A stretch of 64,000 nt of DNA from Ligustrum vulgare (GCA_963555705.1 OY743171.1:15127352-15191351), one strand, 5' to 3'; counted from the first letter of the stretch, positions 12,313-21,309 are shown. Notes: a model not told the origin generated them from the letters alone. Program-made: numbers and translations.

Positions 12313-12485
12313 GTAACGCGTATTTATTCCTTTTCATGGAATATCACAAGTATATTGATGCAATCTCGTATCTTTTCATCAAACATATCATTCATGATGA
12401 GCTTTATATAAATCGTTCATAGCTCATTTATGATGTCATAACATGCTATATTAAGCAATGTTGTACTAATTTATCGATTGCATCT

Positions 12486-13743
12486 TTCACTTCTGGTGAA
12501 TAATCAAATTTAGAATTCACTTCTGGTGAATAATTAAATATATTCATTCTCATATTCACTTCTAGTGAATAACCAATTTCCCAGATGTCATAAATAGTAC
12601 ACTCCAATTTCACTTTCAACATATTATATCATGGAGTCATTTGTATCATCTTATAGTGATACTAATCTGGGTATATTGAATCTTTCAATGATTTATACAT
12701 GAATGTTCTTGCACTTTATAAACTGCAATTTCTAATTTGCAGGAGCATAATCAATCATTGAAATAGATATCAATTTTTGACATATAATCTACAATCATTT
12801 TACTTGAAATCCCAACGTACCGCGATCAACTGGTACATCAAAGAATACTCTCAAAGTACCGAGATGAGAATCATACATTTTGATCTCACTCATTGGTATA
12901 TCAAAGAGCTCAAGCTAGTGATTTAGATTATAGTCTATCCACCATATGTCATGCCAGTTTAATGAAAAATTTTGCGCGCAACGAGTCGTCTTTTACGACT
13001 GTGAAATATTTTTCATTTGTACATATAATTACTGGCTTTATACATTTAAGTATTTGGACTTCAGGTCCTTGAACAATAATCCCTACATTGGGGTTATATA
13101 CTTGGCCAAAGTATTATAATTTCATCAACCTCATTTTCATAAGAGGGTATGCAGTCGACTTATTTATTGATTCCATTTTAATATAACATAGAGAGATCTC
13201 TGTATATGTTCTATCATCAGGTACCTGAATATCTCATCATTTAGCTATGTCCCTTTTACTCACCATGAGTATTTATCCTCAAAGGGATAATATTAATCAT
13301 TCAAGAGATATTTATTTTTGGAATCGATAGTCATTATGCTTCAGGCATAATTATGCTTCAGGCATAATTATGCTTCAGGCGTGTTTTCCTCATAATGTTC
13401 TCAAATATTATCAATCGGCTAAAATGCCATAACACATGTCATTCTTTTAGAGATATAATCTCAATCATCATATATCTAAGTGCGCTTTGGTGGATTGTAT
13501 ACATATCGCACTTTTACAAATCATAAAGCTTCACAAGCAAATCTTTATTTCATAGTATTGACATGTTTATAAAATATTGCTTTTGAGAACAAGCAGCAAT
13601 AATAACAATCTTCTGGTTCTTTAATGAATGCCATTTTTCATTCTCAATAAATCTCATTATTGAATTGGAATCTAACCAATCATTATAGAACTTCTGGTTC
13701 AACAAGATATTTCACTTGTACATATGTATGAACTTCTGGTTCA
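12486..13743. repeat. Array of micro-hairpins with constant loop and variable stems (left block)
   Basis: Small perfect inverted repeats share a TTCTG/TTCAG/TTCTA loop but have different stems. Examples are TTCAC..GTGAA at 12486-12500, ATTCAC..GTGAAT at 12515-12531 and 12554-12570, GGAC..GTCC at 13056-13068, ATTATGC..GCATAAT at 13333-13351 and 13350-13368, GAAC..GTTC at 13688-13700 and TGAAC..GTTCA at 13729-13743. Stem sequence changes from site to site while complementarity is kept. The block lies on the left of the captured ORFs. Function is unknown. Confidence 0.8.
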
Positions 13744-14029
13744 ATACAGTATTCATTTCATCAGTACGTATTTCTGTACAGTTCAAATCAGTATACCTTT
13801 ATTACTTTTATACCGAAAAATCAGGTACAATATCCAAGGAAATATCTCATGATCTCAATCTTGTCGCCAAATCTTCCCTTTTATCGAAAAAGGTAATGAC
13901 GCATTATCTCACATTTTCAATAATTTATTCCATTATTTCTTGATGGAATCGATATCACTGACACGCGGAGCCACCGCTCTTTTATGCATTTAAATAGATG
14001 ATTTGGGAAGAAGGCTAGATTTATCAAAA

Positions 14030-14410
14030 ATGGATATCATAGTTTCAAATATTCGCAAATATTATTCCAATCTTCCAGTAAATGATTTGAGAAAAATTTA
14101 TCGAATTAGGCTTGAAAGATTGAGGTTGCTGATGGATCATGGCATCCCAGAAGATGTTCGCTGGTTGATCGAAGCAAAAGTTCGATTAGCTGGTGAATTA
14201 CCAGATTCATTTTCTAAGCACAAGCCTGGCTTAGGTAAGAGTACTTTTGCAAAGAAGCGAAGAGCAAAAAGATTAAATAGTTGCTACAAATGTGCTCGAT
14301 GGACATGTGATACCCGTTGTAAGTCAATAGGGTATTCATCTATAAATCGAGATGATAAGATAGACTTCATTAAGGGTGGACTGAGTAAGGAGTCATTGGA
14401 TGATATCTGA
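14030..14410 (+). CDS. Viral-type cysteine-rich nucleic-acid-binding protein-like ORF, captured
   Basis: 126 codons from the first ATG of the frame; the frame is open back to a TAA at 13991 without an earlier ATG. The second half has GKSTFAKKRRAKR (about residues 69-81) followed by a Cys cluster (C85, C88, C93, C97) and a KIDFIKGG-like tail. This arrangement, G-K/R-S-x-x-A-x-(K/R)RRA with nearby zinc-binding cysteines, is the hallmark of the small nucleic-acid-binding proteins encoded near the 3' end of carla-, viti-, tricho- and allexivirus genomes. In those viruses the protein binds nucleic acid and often counters RNA silencing. No other viral gene was recognised nearby. After the TGA the same frame stays open for 54 codons to a TAA at 14573-14575. 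The ORF lies antisense to the host LTR element. Expression is unknown; a plant Cys-rich protein of independent origin remains possible. Confidence 0.6.
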   Translation: MDIIVSNIRKYYSNLPVNDLRKIYRIRLERLRLLMDHGIPEDVRWLIEAKVRLAGELPDSFSKHKPGLGKSTFAKKRRAKRLNSCYKCARWTCDTRCKSIGYSSINRDDKIDFIKGGLSKESLDDI

Positions 14411-14781
14411 TTGACTCTTGAGACACACCCTAGTGGGTATGTGCAGCGTGAGCTACTATCTTTATGGGCTAAATTCATCAGCGATAAAGAGCGTTATAGT
14501 CTCAAAAATATAATAGCAAAAGATCCTGTTTGCCAGGCTGTTATAAACAATGATGTTTTGGCTATACAGCACTAATACAAGGTAAATCATTTGATATATA
14601 TGCACATATAAAATATTTTTCTGTTTCTTTTCACGAGTTTTGATAAAGGCTGGTTAAAAATATTAAATCACCGAAAGGTGAGTAGGGTGATTTTGTCAAA
14701 AGTAAATCTTCACTTTTTCGAAATACGAGTAGTAAATAGTGAAGTTTTTCAAGTTTAAAAAGCCAATGATTTTCATAGTTT
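14411..14781 (+). other. Gap between the two captured ORFs
   Basis: Bases 14411-14575 are an in-frame open extension of the viral-type ORF. Bases 14576-14781 are AT-rich and non-coding, with a hairpin AAATCACC...GGTGATTT at about 14667-14696 (8-bp stem). No LTR-element sequence is recognisable here. Confidence 0.5.
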
Positions 14782-15486
14782 ATGCATCCCAAAATAACAT
14801 TTTCTCGTAAGTTTTTCCTTCCTTATTCTCTCAAAGATGGAAGGACCAAAACTATCTGTGTATTTTGTGGATCAAAAGTAGGAAAAGGTTTTGGGTATCT
14901 AGAATCAGCCGTGGATTTAGGAAAGAAGTTGGGAGAGAAAGGTATCACTCTCGTGTATGGAGGAGGTAGCAGTGGATTGATGGGTTGTGTTTCACAATCC
15001 GCTCTAGCAGAGAAAGCAAGAGTGATAGGTATTATACCTACTCCTTTAGCTGATATTGCAGGAAAAACACGAGGTCATGAAGTACAAACCTTATCTATCC
15101 ATGAACGCATAACTTGCATGTTATATGGTTCTGATGCCTTCATAGCTCTACCTGGAGGTTTTGGTACTTTAGAAGAAATCTTTAATATTACCTCATGGGC
15201 TCAACTAGATCTCCATACTAAGCCTATTGGGCTTTTAAATGTAAACAATTTCTTTGATGGTTTACTAACATTTCTTGATTATGCTGTGAAACAAGGATTC
15301 ATCTCTCCATTTTCTAGGAGAATCCTTATTTCTGCTCCTACTATCGAGGAACTGCTGGATAAGTTGCAATCATATATTTCAATACAAGATCCAGCAGGAT
15401 TTAAGATAGATTGGTCGCAAGGAAGGGGAATCAAGCGAAAATGGAGTCCGGTTAATGTAAATTTATCTTTGGGAACTCTAGAATAG
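14782..15486 (+). CDS. LOG-like: LOG-type cytokinin riboside 5'-monophosphate phosphoribohydrolase (intronless, captured)
   Basis: 234 codons from ATG 14782, complete and without introns. LOG enzymes release active cytokinin bases from cytokinin nucleotides in the cytosol and nucleus. Diagnostic motifs are all present: CVFCGS (residues 26-31), VYGGGSSGLMG (58-68), the HER arginine (107-109) and PGGFGTLEE (124-132), followed by SWAQLDLHTKPIGLLNV. Length fits the family, with a short N-terminal extension and a C-terminal tail (KIDWSQGRGIKRKWSP...) like that of a plant LOG subgroup. Plant LOG genes normally have several introns, so an intronless copy inside an LTR element indicates retro-capture or transfer through an RNA intermediate. 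It lies 371 bp downstream of the viral-type ORF on the same strand, antisense to the element. The intact frame and catalytic residues suggest recent or selected capture. Catalytic function is inferred. Confidence 0.85.
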   Translation: MHPKITFSRKFFLPYSLKDGRTKTICVFCGSKVGKGFGYLESAVDLGKKLGEKGITLVYGGGSSGLMGCVSQSALAEKARVIGIIPTPLADIAGKTRGHEVQTLSIHERITCMLYGSDAFIALPGGFGTLEEIFNITSWAQLDLHTKPIGLLNVNNFFDGLLTFLDYAVKQGFISPFSRRILISAPTIEELLDKLQSYISIQDPAGFKIDWSQGRGIKRKWSPVNVNLSLGTLE

Positions 15487-15700
15487 GTGGTGATAGAGTA
15501 CGGAGTATTCTCACTCTTGAGACACACCATAAATTTCTGGGATTTTATCAATGTTTTAATTTTGTGTACCTCAAAGATTTAAGGTGGTAGAGTATGGAGT
15601 ATTTCTTACTCTTGAAACACACATTTTTCTTTATTTCCTCAAAAGGTCAGAGGTGGTAGGATACGGCTACTCCCGAAACACATCTCTAATTTTGAGGATC
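15485..15700 (+). repeat. Triplicated short repeat downstream of LOG
   Basis: Three diverged units begin near 15486, 15583 and 15648. Each has GGTGGTAGA/GGTGGTGATAGAG, then TACGGAGTATT-like sequence, then ACTCTTGAGACACACC-like sequence. The last part also occurs at about 14412-14427, inside the extension of the viral-type ORF, so related repeats sit on both sides of LOG. Confidence 0.75.
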
Positions 15701-15744
15701 ATAAATGTTTTCCCCTTTTGCATTTTGCATGTATGTCTCGTTTA

Positions 15745-16502
15745 TGCTTCTTCAGGAGCAATAATAATATCATTTCAGTATGTTTAGATGATAATTTTTA
15801 CTTCTTCTGGAGTAAATATGTACTTCTTCTGGAATATATAAGTGCTCGTGCAAGAACTTTTCCAGACACTTATCATCTAATATTCATCTCATAATACTGA
15901 TGAGATTATTTTCACATTAGCTATGTCCGTGCTATCATGTGATATTATCTTATCATACATCAACATTCTCTTGTTGAATAATTTTCATCCACCCATTCAA
16001 ATTCAGATATTGGTAACTTCTGGTACCATTGGATAAAACATTTTTTATCAATATTTATCAACCTTTTGGTAATGATAACTTATGATATCATTTGATAAAA
16101 TATTTTCTAACTTTAGTATTGATAACTTCTGGTATCATTTAATGAAGTATCAGATAACAATAATATTTTATATATATTAACAATAATAATACTGGGGTTA
16201 TACCACCAAGTATATATGTTGACAACAATCCTCTAATATGTTAGAATTAACCAACAATTGAGGTGTTTATATGTATTCAATTGATAGACCGACCATATAG
16301 GCGGAACATAATAAAATAATTAAACCGGCCATATAGGCGGAATCGACATAATGAAATAATTAAACCGGCCATATAGGCGGTATCAATATCATGAAATAAT
16401 TAAACCGACCATATAGGCGATGACATGATATAATTAAAACTGGTAAAGCTAACCATGTAGGTGGTAAAACCAACCATGTAGGTGGCAGCATGATATAATT
16501 CA
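15745..16502. repeat. Array of micro-hairpins with constant loop and variable stems (right block)
   Basis: The hairpins continue: TGCT..AGCA at 15745-15760, TTTACT..AGTAAA at 15797-15816, TCAACA..TGTTGA at 15960-15977, TGGTA..TACCA at 16011-16028, AATGATA..TATCATT at 16071-16092 and TGATA..TATCA at 16120-16137. Loops are mostly TCTTCTGG or ACTTCTGG. From 16288 to 16485 a second family is in tandem with a spacing of about 46 bp: CCG-gccatatagg-CGG several times, then CCA-accatgtagg-TGG, a paired G-to-A/C-to-T change. Confidence 0.82.
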
Positions 16503-16509
16503 ATTACCT

Positions 16510-17712
16510 TTCATGAGTGAGCGAGTCATATCTCTAAATCCAGTCAACGTATTCATAATAGTCCAGGTCGTTACGATAATGAGTTATACTCAACACATCA
16601 CGACTTGGCAACTATTATGTTACTTTTAAATCTTTTAATTTATCATATTGATCACATAATAATGTTAAATAATTTAGAATATATATTCTATTAACACTTA
16701 TCATCATATCATTAATAATGATTAATCAAATTCGTTAAATCACGATTAATATAATTTAACGTATCATCAAGGGTAAAATCGTCCATATTTTAGTATATTG
16801 ATCATATGGATAAATCGAAACCGTCAATAAGTTTAAAATTAAATTTAGAACAAACTTACTTTTAGTCCGAAGTTCAAAATTCCGTCGGAACTGCTCCAAA
16901 AACAGTTTTTAAGAAAACCGCCACGTTCGACCGCCGGAAAATTTCAAAACTGCACAAAACATAAAAGTAAGATCATAGAAAAATCCGAATCATCAAGACG
17001 AACAAACTGCCTTTTGACGTCATCGCCGGAATCCGTTCACGCGCCGCCGCCGGCCGCCACGCGCCGCCGTCAACCGATGGTCGGAAAAATCAACACATCA
17101 CCATTATATGTGCCTCGACGTCCTGAACATGCCCATGATCTCCGTTTCTCCAAAAGACCAACCATTTGGCCAGAATCAGCATTTTTTAGTCCGCCAGCAT
17201 CTTCTTCTCCGGCCAATAACTTCCGTTTTAACCGTCGGATCGGCGCCAAATTTTAGTCGAGTCTTCTCCTAGAAAATACCGTTGATATGCCGCTGGCCGA
17301 TCATTGATCGGAGTTTAGAATCGTCCGAAATAAGCGTTTCAATTTCCGGTCAGATTTCTGTTTTTGCACAGTTTTCAGCTTTTGTTCTCCGGTCGATATC
17401 TTTTGTTTCCGTCGTTGGATCATCCCCAAATTTCAGGCGAGTCTTCTCCTCGACAAGCCTGTTCTGATGGCGGTGGCCGATCGTCGATCGGATCTCTGAA
17501 TCGGCCGGAATCATTCTTTTTCAGTTCGACCAGAAATAGTTTAAAAATTGGATAAATTTTCAGATCTACAATATATAGGTTATTTTCTAAAACCAAAAGT
17601 GTTTGATTTGAGAAAAGGAAACATTGATTAGTAATAATCAGGTTTCTGATATAGAGGTTCATCATTTAGATGCAACTGTAGAGCATACTCCCGTTATATT
17701 ACTCAATTGGTT
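16510..17712 (-). other. 5' internal region of the LARD-like element, no gag recognised
   Basis: AT-rich to about 16900, then markedly GC-richer (about 16920-17530). The GC-rich part includes an imperfect direct duplication of roughly 180 bp (about 17210-17345 and 17395-17520) with TCTTCTCCT and two palindromes, CCGATCattGATCGG and CCGATCgtcGATCGG. Proline/serine-rich ORFs on the plus strand here are composition artefacts. No start of gag or protease motif is visible. Confidence 0.55.
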
Positions 17713-17732
17713 AGAGACTCGTGTTGATAACG
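17713..17732 (-). promoter_or_regulatory. Candidate primer-binding region of the LARD-like element
   Basis: Read on the minus strand, the bases just inside the LTR are CGTTATCAACACGAGTCTCT. The position fits a primer-binding site. It does not match the tRNA-Met 3' end, so the primer may be another tRNA or an internal tRNA fragment. This orientation agrees with the polypurine tract at the other LTR. Confidence 0.5.
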
Positions 17733-17909
17733 TGTTGTAAAACAATAGAGAATATAGAGAGAATCAGAGAGAACTTCTCATTAGGTATATTTCTAATGAA
17801 ATGAAATAGCCCCTATTTATAGGAGGGGACAATAGAACAATCGTAATATATAAAGTTTATAGGGATATAATGGTAATGTCATTCACATATTTATATATTA
17901 TTTATAACA
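17733..17909 (-). repeat. 5' LTR of the LARD-like element
   Basis: 177 bp, nearly identical to 11396-11572, with differences at about three positions. Followed by the target duplication ATTTT at 17910-17914. Confidence 0.92.
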
Positions 17910-18140
17910 ATTTTATTTTTTTATTAGTTATTCACGTGTGCACCAGGTCATTACTTACCAAGTCATTACTTTCGTTAAGTAATTTAACGGTATTATTATT
18001 AACTCAGAATGGCATAATTTATTCCAACCTTTTCAATTAACTCCGTTGTTTTTTTTCTCCCTGGGCGGTCATACCACGGCCGACGCAAGTTTTTCTCGTG
18101 AGCAAGTTCAGCGATTCATTGTCGTAAAGGCACATCAGAA

Positions 18141-20063
18141 ATGGCTTCCAGAACCGCTCCAAGAGGTAAACTTTCATCAATATTCATACACTCATCAAAA
18201 ATATCCAAACGCCCAATTCAACTTCAAACGCCAACCCCAAATGAAAATGTTACAAAAGACTGTAAATTATCCTCAGAAATCAACACCAATGATTTATTAA
18301 CCTCCTTTCATAATATGCTCAAAATGAAACCCTTGCCATACATCACGTCATTTACCAAATTGATGGGCGTTGTTGCCAAAACCAAGAATTATCAAGATGT
18401 GATTTTTATGTATCATAAGATGGTTGACGCTGATATATTTCCTGATTATATAACACTGAATATTTTGCTCAATTGTTATGGTAGCTTGAAAAGGGTTTCT
18501 CTAGGTTCTGCTGTAATGGGTTTGATTATCAAGAGGGGGTATAATCCTGATATTATTACATTTACTTCATTGATTAAAGGGTTCTGTTTGGAAGATAAGA
18601 TTGATGATGCAGTTGTATTGTTGAATAAAATTATTGGATTGGGTTTTCAACCAGATGTTGCAACTTGGACTACATTGATTAATGGGTTATGTAGGAGTGG
18701 CAATGCAGAGGTTGCTCTTAGGTTTTTTAGAGAAGTGGGAAGCAGTAAGGAGAGGTCTGATTTGAGATTTAAGCCTAACGTAATTTCTTATTCCACGCTT
18801 ATTCATGGTCTTTGTAAAGAGGGGTTGGTGGACAAGGGTAAACAATTATTTTTGGAGATGAAGGACAGGGGAATTATGCCAGACGTGGTTACATATGGTA
18901 CTTTAATTCATGGTTTGTGTGACAGCGGGGATTGGGAGGAGGCAAAGCGATTCTTCATTGAAATGGTGGATGATGGCATTCGTCCTAACGTTAATTTGTT
19001 TAATATCTTGATGTACGCACTTGGTAACGAGGGGAAGATTGATGAAGCGTGTGGGTTGTTGAACTTGATGATTCAAAGGGGTGAAGAGGCCGATTGTTTT
19101 ACATTTAATGCATTGATGAATGGGCTCTGCTTAGAGAGTAGGATTGAAGAGGCAAGGGAGTTATTTGATATGATGGAGACTCGAGGCCATAAACAAAATG
19201 TTGAAAGCTACACAGTGTTAATTAATGGGTATTGCAAGTGTCAAAAAGTGGAAGAAGCCATGAAGCTTTTCAAAGAAATGGTATGCAAAGAATACAAGCC
19301 GGATGTAGTTACATTCACCGCTCTGTTGGCTGGCCTATTTCAAGTAGGTAAAGTTGAGGATGCACGAACACTTTTTGCAAAGATGAAAGTCCATGAAGTG
19401 CCTCCGAATTCTGTAACTTATGGTACATTATTCAGTGGACTTTTAAAAAATAATTGCGTTGATGAGGCAATGGAGTTGTTTCACACTATTGAAAGATCTA
19501 GCTTTAACTTTGACATTGGTACCTATAATTGTGTCCTTGATGGATTGTGTAAAGTAGGAAAGATCAAATTAGCCAATGAGCTATTTGCAAAATTGTCTCA
19601 TAAGGGCTTGGAACCAACAATCTTTACTTATAACATCATGATCCGTGGATTTTGTAAAAATGGTGAAATGGAGAAGGCAAACAGTTTGTTACACGACATG
19701 GAAAGGGAATGTTGTGCACCCGATTTGATCTCTTTTAACACGCTTATGCTAGGATTTTGCTCTGATAAAAAGCCATCAAAAGTAGTTGAAATTCTTGTGA
19801 AAATGAAAGAGAGAAATATCTCCCCAAACGAATTCACAGTGTCCATAGTTCTAGATATTTTGTCCAAAGATGAAAACTATTCAAAATATATACGCCTGAT
19901 TCCAAAATTTTCTTCCAAGGCTGAATCAAAGATGAAATGTTGTAATCATGAACTTTTAGCTTCTCAGCCCTCCACTGATTTTAAAGATGTAATCAAGTTC
20001 ATGTTGTTGACGAAACCTGGGAATGCGGAAATGGCGTCAACAAATGATTGCCGGCTTACCTAA
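18141..20063 (+). CDS. P-class pentatricopeptide repeat protein (RF-like)
   Basis: 640 codons, intronless, from ATG 18141. After an N-terminal stretch rich in Ser, Arg and Lys with few acids, consistent with an organelle-targeting peptide, the protein is an almost continuous array of 35-residue PPR motifs from about residue 65 to 570. Repeats such as PDVVTYGTLIHGLCDSGDWE and PNVISYSTLIHGLCKEGLVD are typical of P-class, restorer-of-fertility-like proteins. These bind organellar RNA, usually mitochondrial, in a sequence-specific way through residues 5 and 35 of each repeat. No DYW or E domain is present. The C-terminal tail after about residue 575 is not PPR-like, and its last 12 or so codons overlap a CDT1 relic in another frame. 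This is the best candidate for a functional single-copy gene in the window; promoter elements were not resolved. Confidence 0.93.
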   Translation: MASRTAPRGKLSSIFIHSSKISKRPIQLQTPTPNENVTKDCKLSSEINTNDLLTSFHNMLKMKPLPYITSFTKLMGVVAKTKNYQDVIFMYHKMVDADIFPDYITLNILLNCYGSLKRVSLGSAVMGLIIKRGYNPDIITFTSLIKGFCLEDKIDDAVVLLNKIIGLGFQPDVATWTTLINGLCRSGNAEVALRFFREVGSSKERSDLRFKPNVISYSTLIHGLCKEGLVDKGKQLFLEMKDRGIMPDVVTYGTLIHGLCDSGDWEEAKRFFIEMVDDGIRPNVNLFNILMYALGNEGKIDEACGLLNLMIQRGEEADCFTFNALMNGLCLESRIEEARELFDMMETRGHKQNVESYTVLINGYCKCQKVEEAMKLFKEMVCKEYKPDVVTFTALLAGLFQVGKVEDARTLFAKMKVHEVPPNSVTYGTLFSGLLKNNCVDEAMELFHTIERSSFNFDIGTYNCVLDGLCKVGKIKLANELFAKLSHKGLEPTIFTYNIMIRGFCKNGEMEKANSLLHDMERECCAPDLISFNTLMLGFCSDKKPSKVVEILVKMKERNISPNEFTVSIVLDILSKDENYSKYIRLIPKFSSKAESKMKCCNHELLASQPSTDFKDVIKFMLLTKPGNAEMASTNDCRLT

Positions 20064-20347
20064 GTTATTTGACACAATCTCTTTCTTCTTTCAATCAATC
20101 AAACTCCCTCATTACAAAAGAGGAACTGATGCATAAAATCATAGCTGGCCAGATAGCTGTTGTTGACTGAAGTAAGCTTAATCTTTAGGACTGAGAAGAG
20201 TCTTTTTTGGTATTGAAATTGAGATCAATGCCCATGTTTTACTTTTTGCAGGAGAGCTTGAAGAACAACTCAGATTGCTGCAAGAAGTAGTTCCAAAATG
20301 GATTTATGAAAAGGCTGCATCTAGCGGGGATCTCCTCTTATTGTCAG
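20022..20347 (+). pseudogene. CDT1-like: CDT1-like replication licensing factor, C-terminal exons (relic)
   Basis: Starting inside the PPR tail but in another frame, bases from about 20026 read RQQMIAGLPKLFDTISFFFQSI. After a frameshift near 20104 they read LITKEELMHKIIAGQIAVVD, then a TGA. A GT-starting intron runs from about 20174 to 20251 and ends TTTTTGCAG. The next exon reads GELEEQLRLLQEVVPKWI, then YEKAASSGDLLL. This is the conserved C-terminal domain of plant CDT1, which helps load the MCM helicase. The stop (CGA-to-TGA type), the frameshift and the lack of other exons show it is a dead fragment. Confidence 0.75.
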
Positions 20348-21155
20348 TCTTACAATTTATGTTCCTTAATTATACATAGTTTAAGAGTTCTTAAGAGTGG
20401 TAATGAAAATTCTACATCACTGTATGATATGTAGTGCTATTATGTAAATATTTATTAGTTTCACTACGATCCACACGTAAAATCAAATTCACTTCCAATT
20501 CTTAGAATTCGATTATATGCAGTCAGATTATGGTATCAACTAGCACCAAAGCTGCACTCCTTTTACATGGTTCTTATCAAATAAAAGATGTTTTCATTGT
20601 TCAAATTCTTGTACTAATCACCCAAATTTTGTCTTCCAGTCTAGTTCATTATATTTTGATTGGTGCCATCGTGGCCAACTTGTTAACATTACTATAATGC
20701 CCATGTCAAGTTTTCTAACGACTGCCAGCATTAAACTGTGAAATTATTGTTTGATATAGCTTGTATATTATGTCAATTCTTGAAATAATGCACTGAAACA
20801 TGAGGCAGAGGGTACTATTGGATTTCAGGAGCCCCAGCTCCCGTCTCTAGGCACTAACAATTGGGTGGTGCATCAGACTAAGATCATAGACTTGATGAGC
20901 CAAGGCAGCAGCATAGCGTTTAAGTTGAAAGGAGTTCATCTGGACTTCTGACTATAAGCTGCGTTGAATAAAAAACATTTCTCAGTTCCCATCTAACATC
21001 GAGGTGTTGTCGACAACTACATTTTTCACCAAGTCCAGCAATAACAGTTGGATGTCAATACCATCTTATCTCAACAGGTAAGGCTTCACTCTTTTAATTT
21101 ATAATTATAACCATGGTCCTTGTTATAGAAAAATATTAAAAACTTTGAATTGCAG
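20348..21155 (+). other. No gene seen
   Basis: Intron-like AT-rich sequence between two gene relics. A GC-richer patch at about 20830-20990 shows no open frame that can be named. Confidence 0.5.
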
Positions 21156-21309
21156 ACAAAAAAATAAAACTAGAATTGGAAAAGAGCCAAAACCATTGCT
21201 CGAGAATGGGGTAGGAGCAATAAGAGAAGTGGTGAACAAACTGACTAAAAAAGATGAACAGATTCAAAGAATGGAAAAGCTCAACTTAGTTCTTCAAGAA
21301 AGGGTGAAG
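21156..21309 (+). pseudogene. BOI/SBP1-type RING E3 ligase, coiled-coil exon relic
   Basis: A 154-bp exon-like block lies between a TTGCAG acceptor and AAG/GTGATT donor. It reads KIKLELEKSQNHCSRMG in one frame and, after a one-base shift, REVVNKLTKKDEQIQRMEKL followed by NLVLQERVK. This matches the coiled coil before the RING domain in BOTRYTIS-SUSCEPTIBLE1-INTERACTOR/S-RNase-binding proteins (KEEEIQRMGKLNWVLQERVKSL type). The frameshift and missing RING exon mean it is not functional. A LINE lies a few hundred bases downstream. Confidence 0.6.

Larger units (their letters stand above)
11396..17909 (-). mobile_element. Non-autonomous Copia-type LTR element (LARD-like) carrying captured ORFs
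   Basis: 6514 bp with 177-bp terminal direct repeats (TGTTGTAAAAC...TTTATAACA) at 11396-11572 and 17733-17909, flanked by ATTTT (11391-11395 and 17910-17914). The empty site is intact in copy B at 61657-61661. Minus orientation is inferred from the polypurine run AAGGGGGAG, which on the minus strand directly abuts the LTR at 11572, and from a primer-site-like sequence inside the other LTR. No gag, integrase or reverse transcriptase is recognisable. The inside holds tandem repeats, arrays of small hairpins, and two plus-strand ORFs (viral nucleic-acid-binding-like and LOG). By eye the LTRs differ at about three positions, so the insertion is fairly young. Confidence 0.92.
1..18012 (+). repeat. 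Large segmental duplication, copy A
   Basis: Bases 1-11395 and 17910-18012 align collinearly with 47221-61742 at high identity by eye; base 1 corresponds to 47221. The duplicated unit holds the 3' half of a SIRE-like Copia element, its 3' flank, the Helitron-like module and a long AT-rich tract. Homology stops near 18012/61742, shortly after the shared TTAACTCAGAA word; copy A then enters the PPR locus and copy B the caulimovirid-like tract. Private to copy A are the MITE at 6912-7408 and the LTR element at 11396-17909. About 110 bp present in copy B (52735-52852) is missing from copy A near 5484. The left edge lies outside the window. Confidence 0.95.

Noticed and set aside
14782..15486. LOG as a normal host gene at its native place
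   Set aside because: It is intronless and lies inside an LTR element with an intact target duplication and an empty site in copy B, so it arrived with or within the element.
17014..17665. Pro/Ser/Arg-rich ORFs at the 5' side of the LARD-like element
   Set aside because: Several frames are open because the patch is GC-rich and lacks stop words; no start context, domain or conservation was visible.
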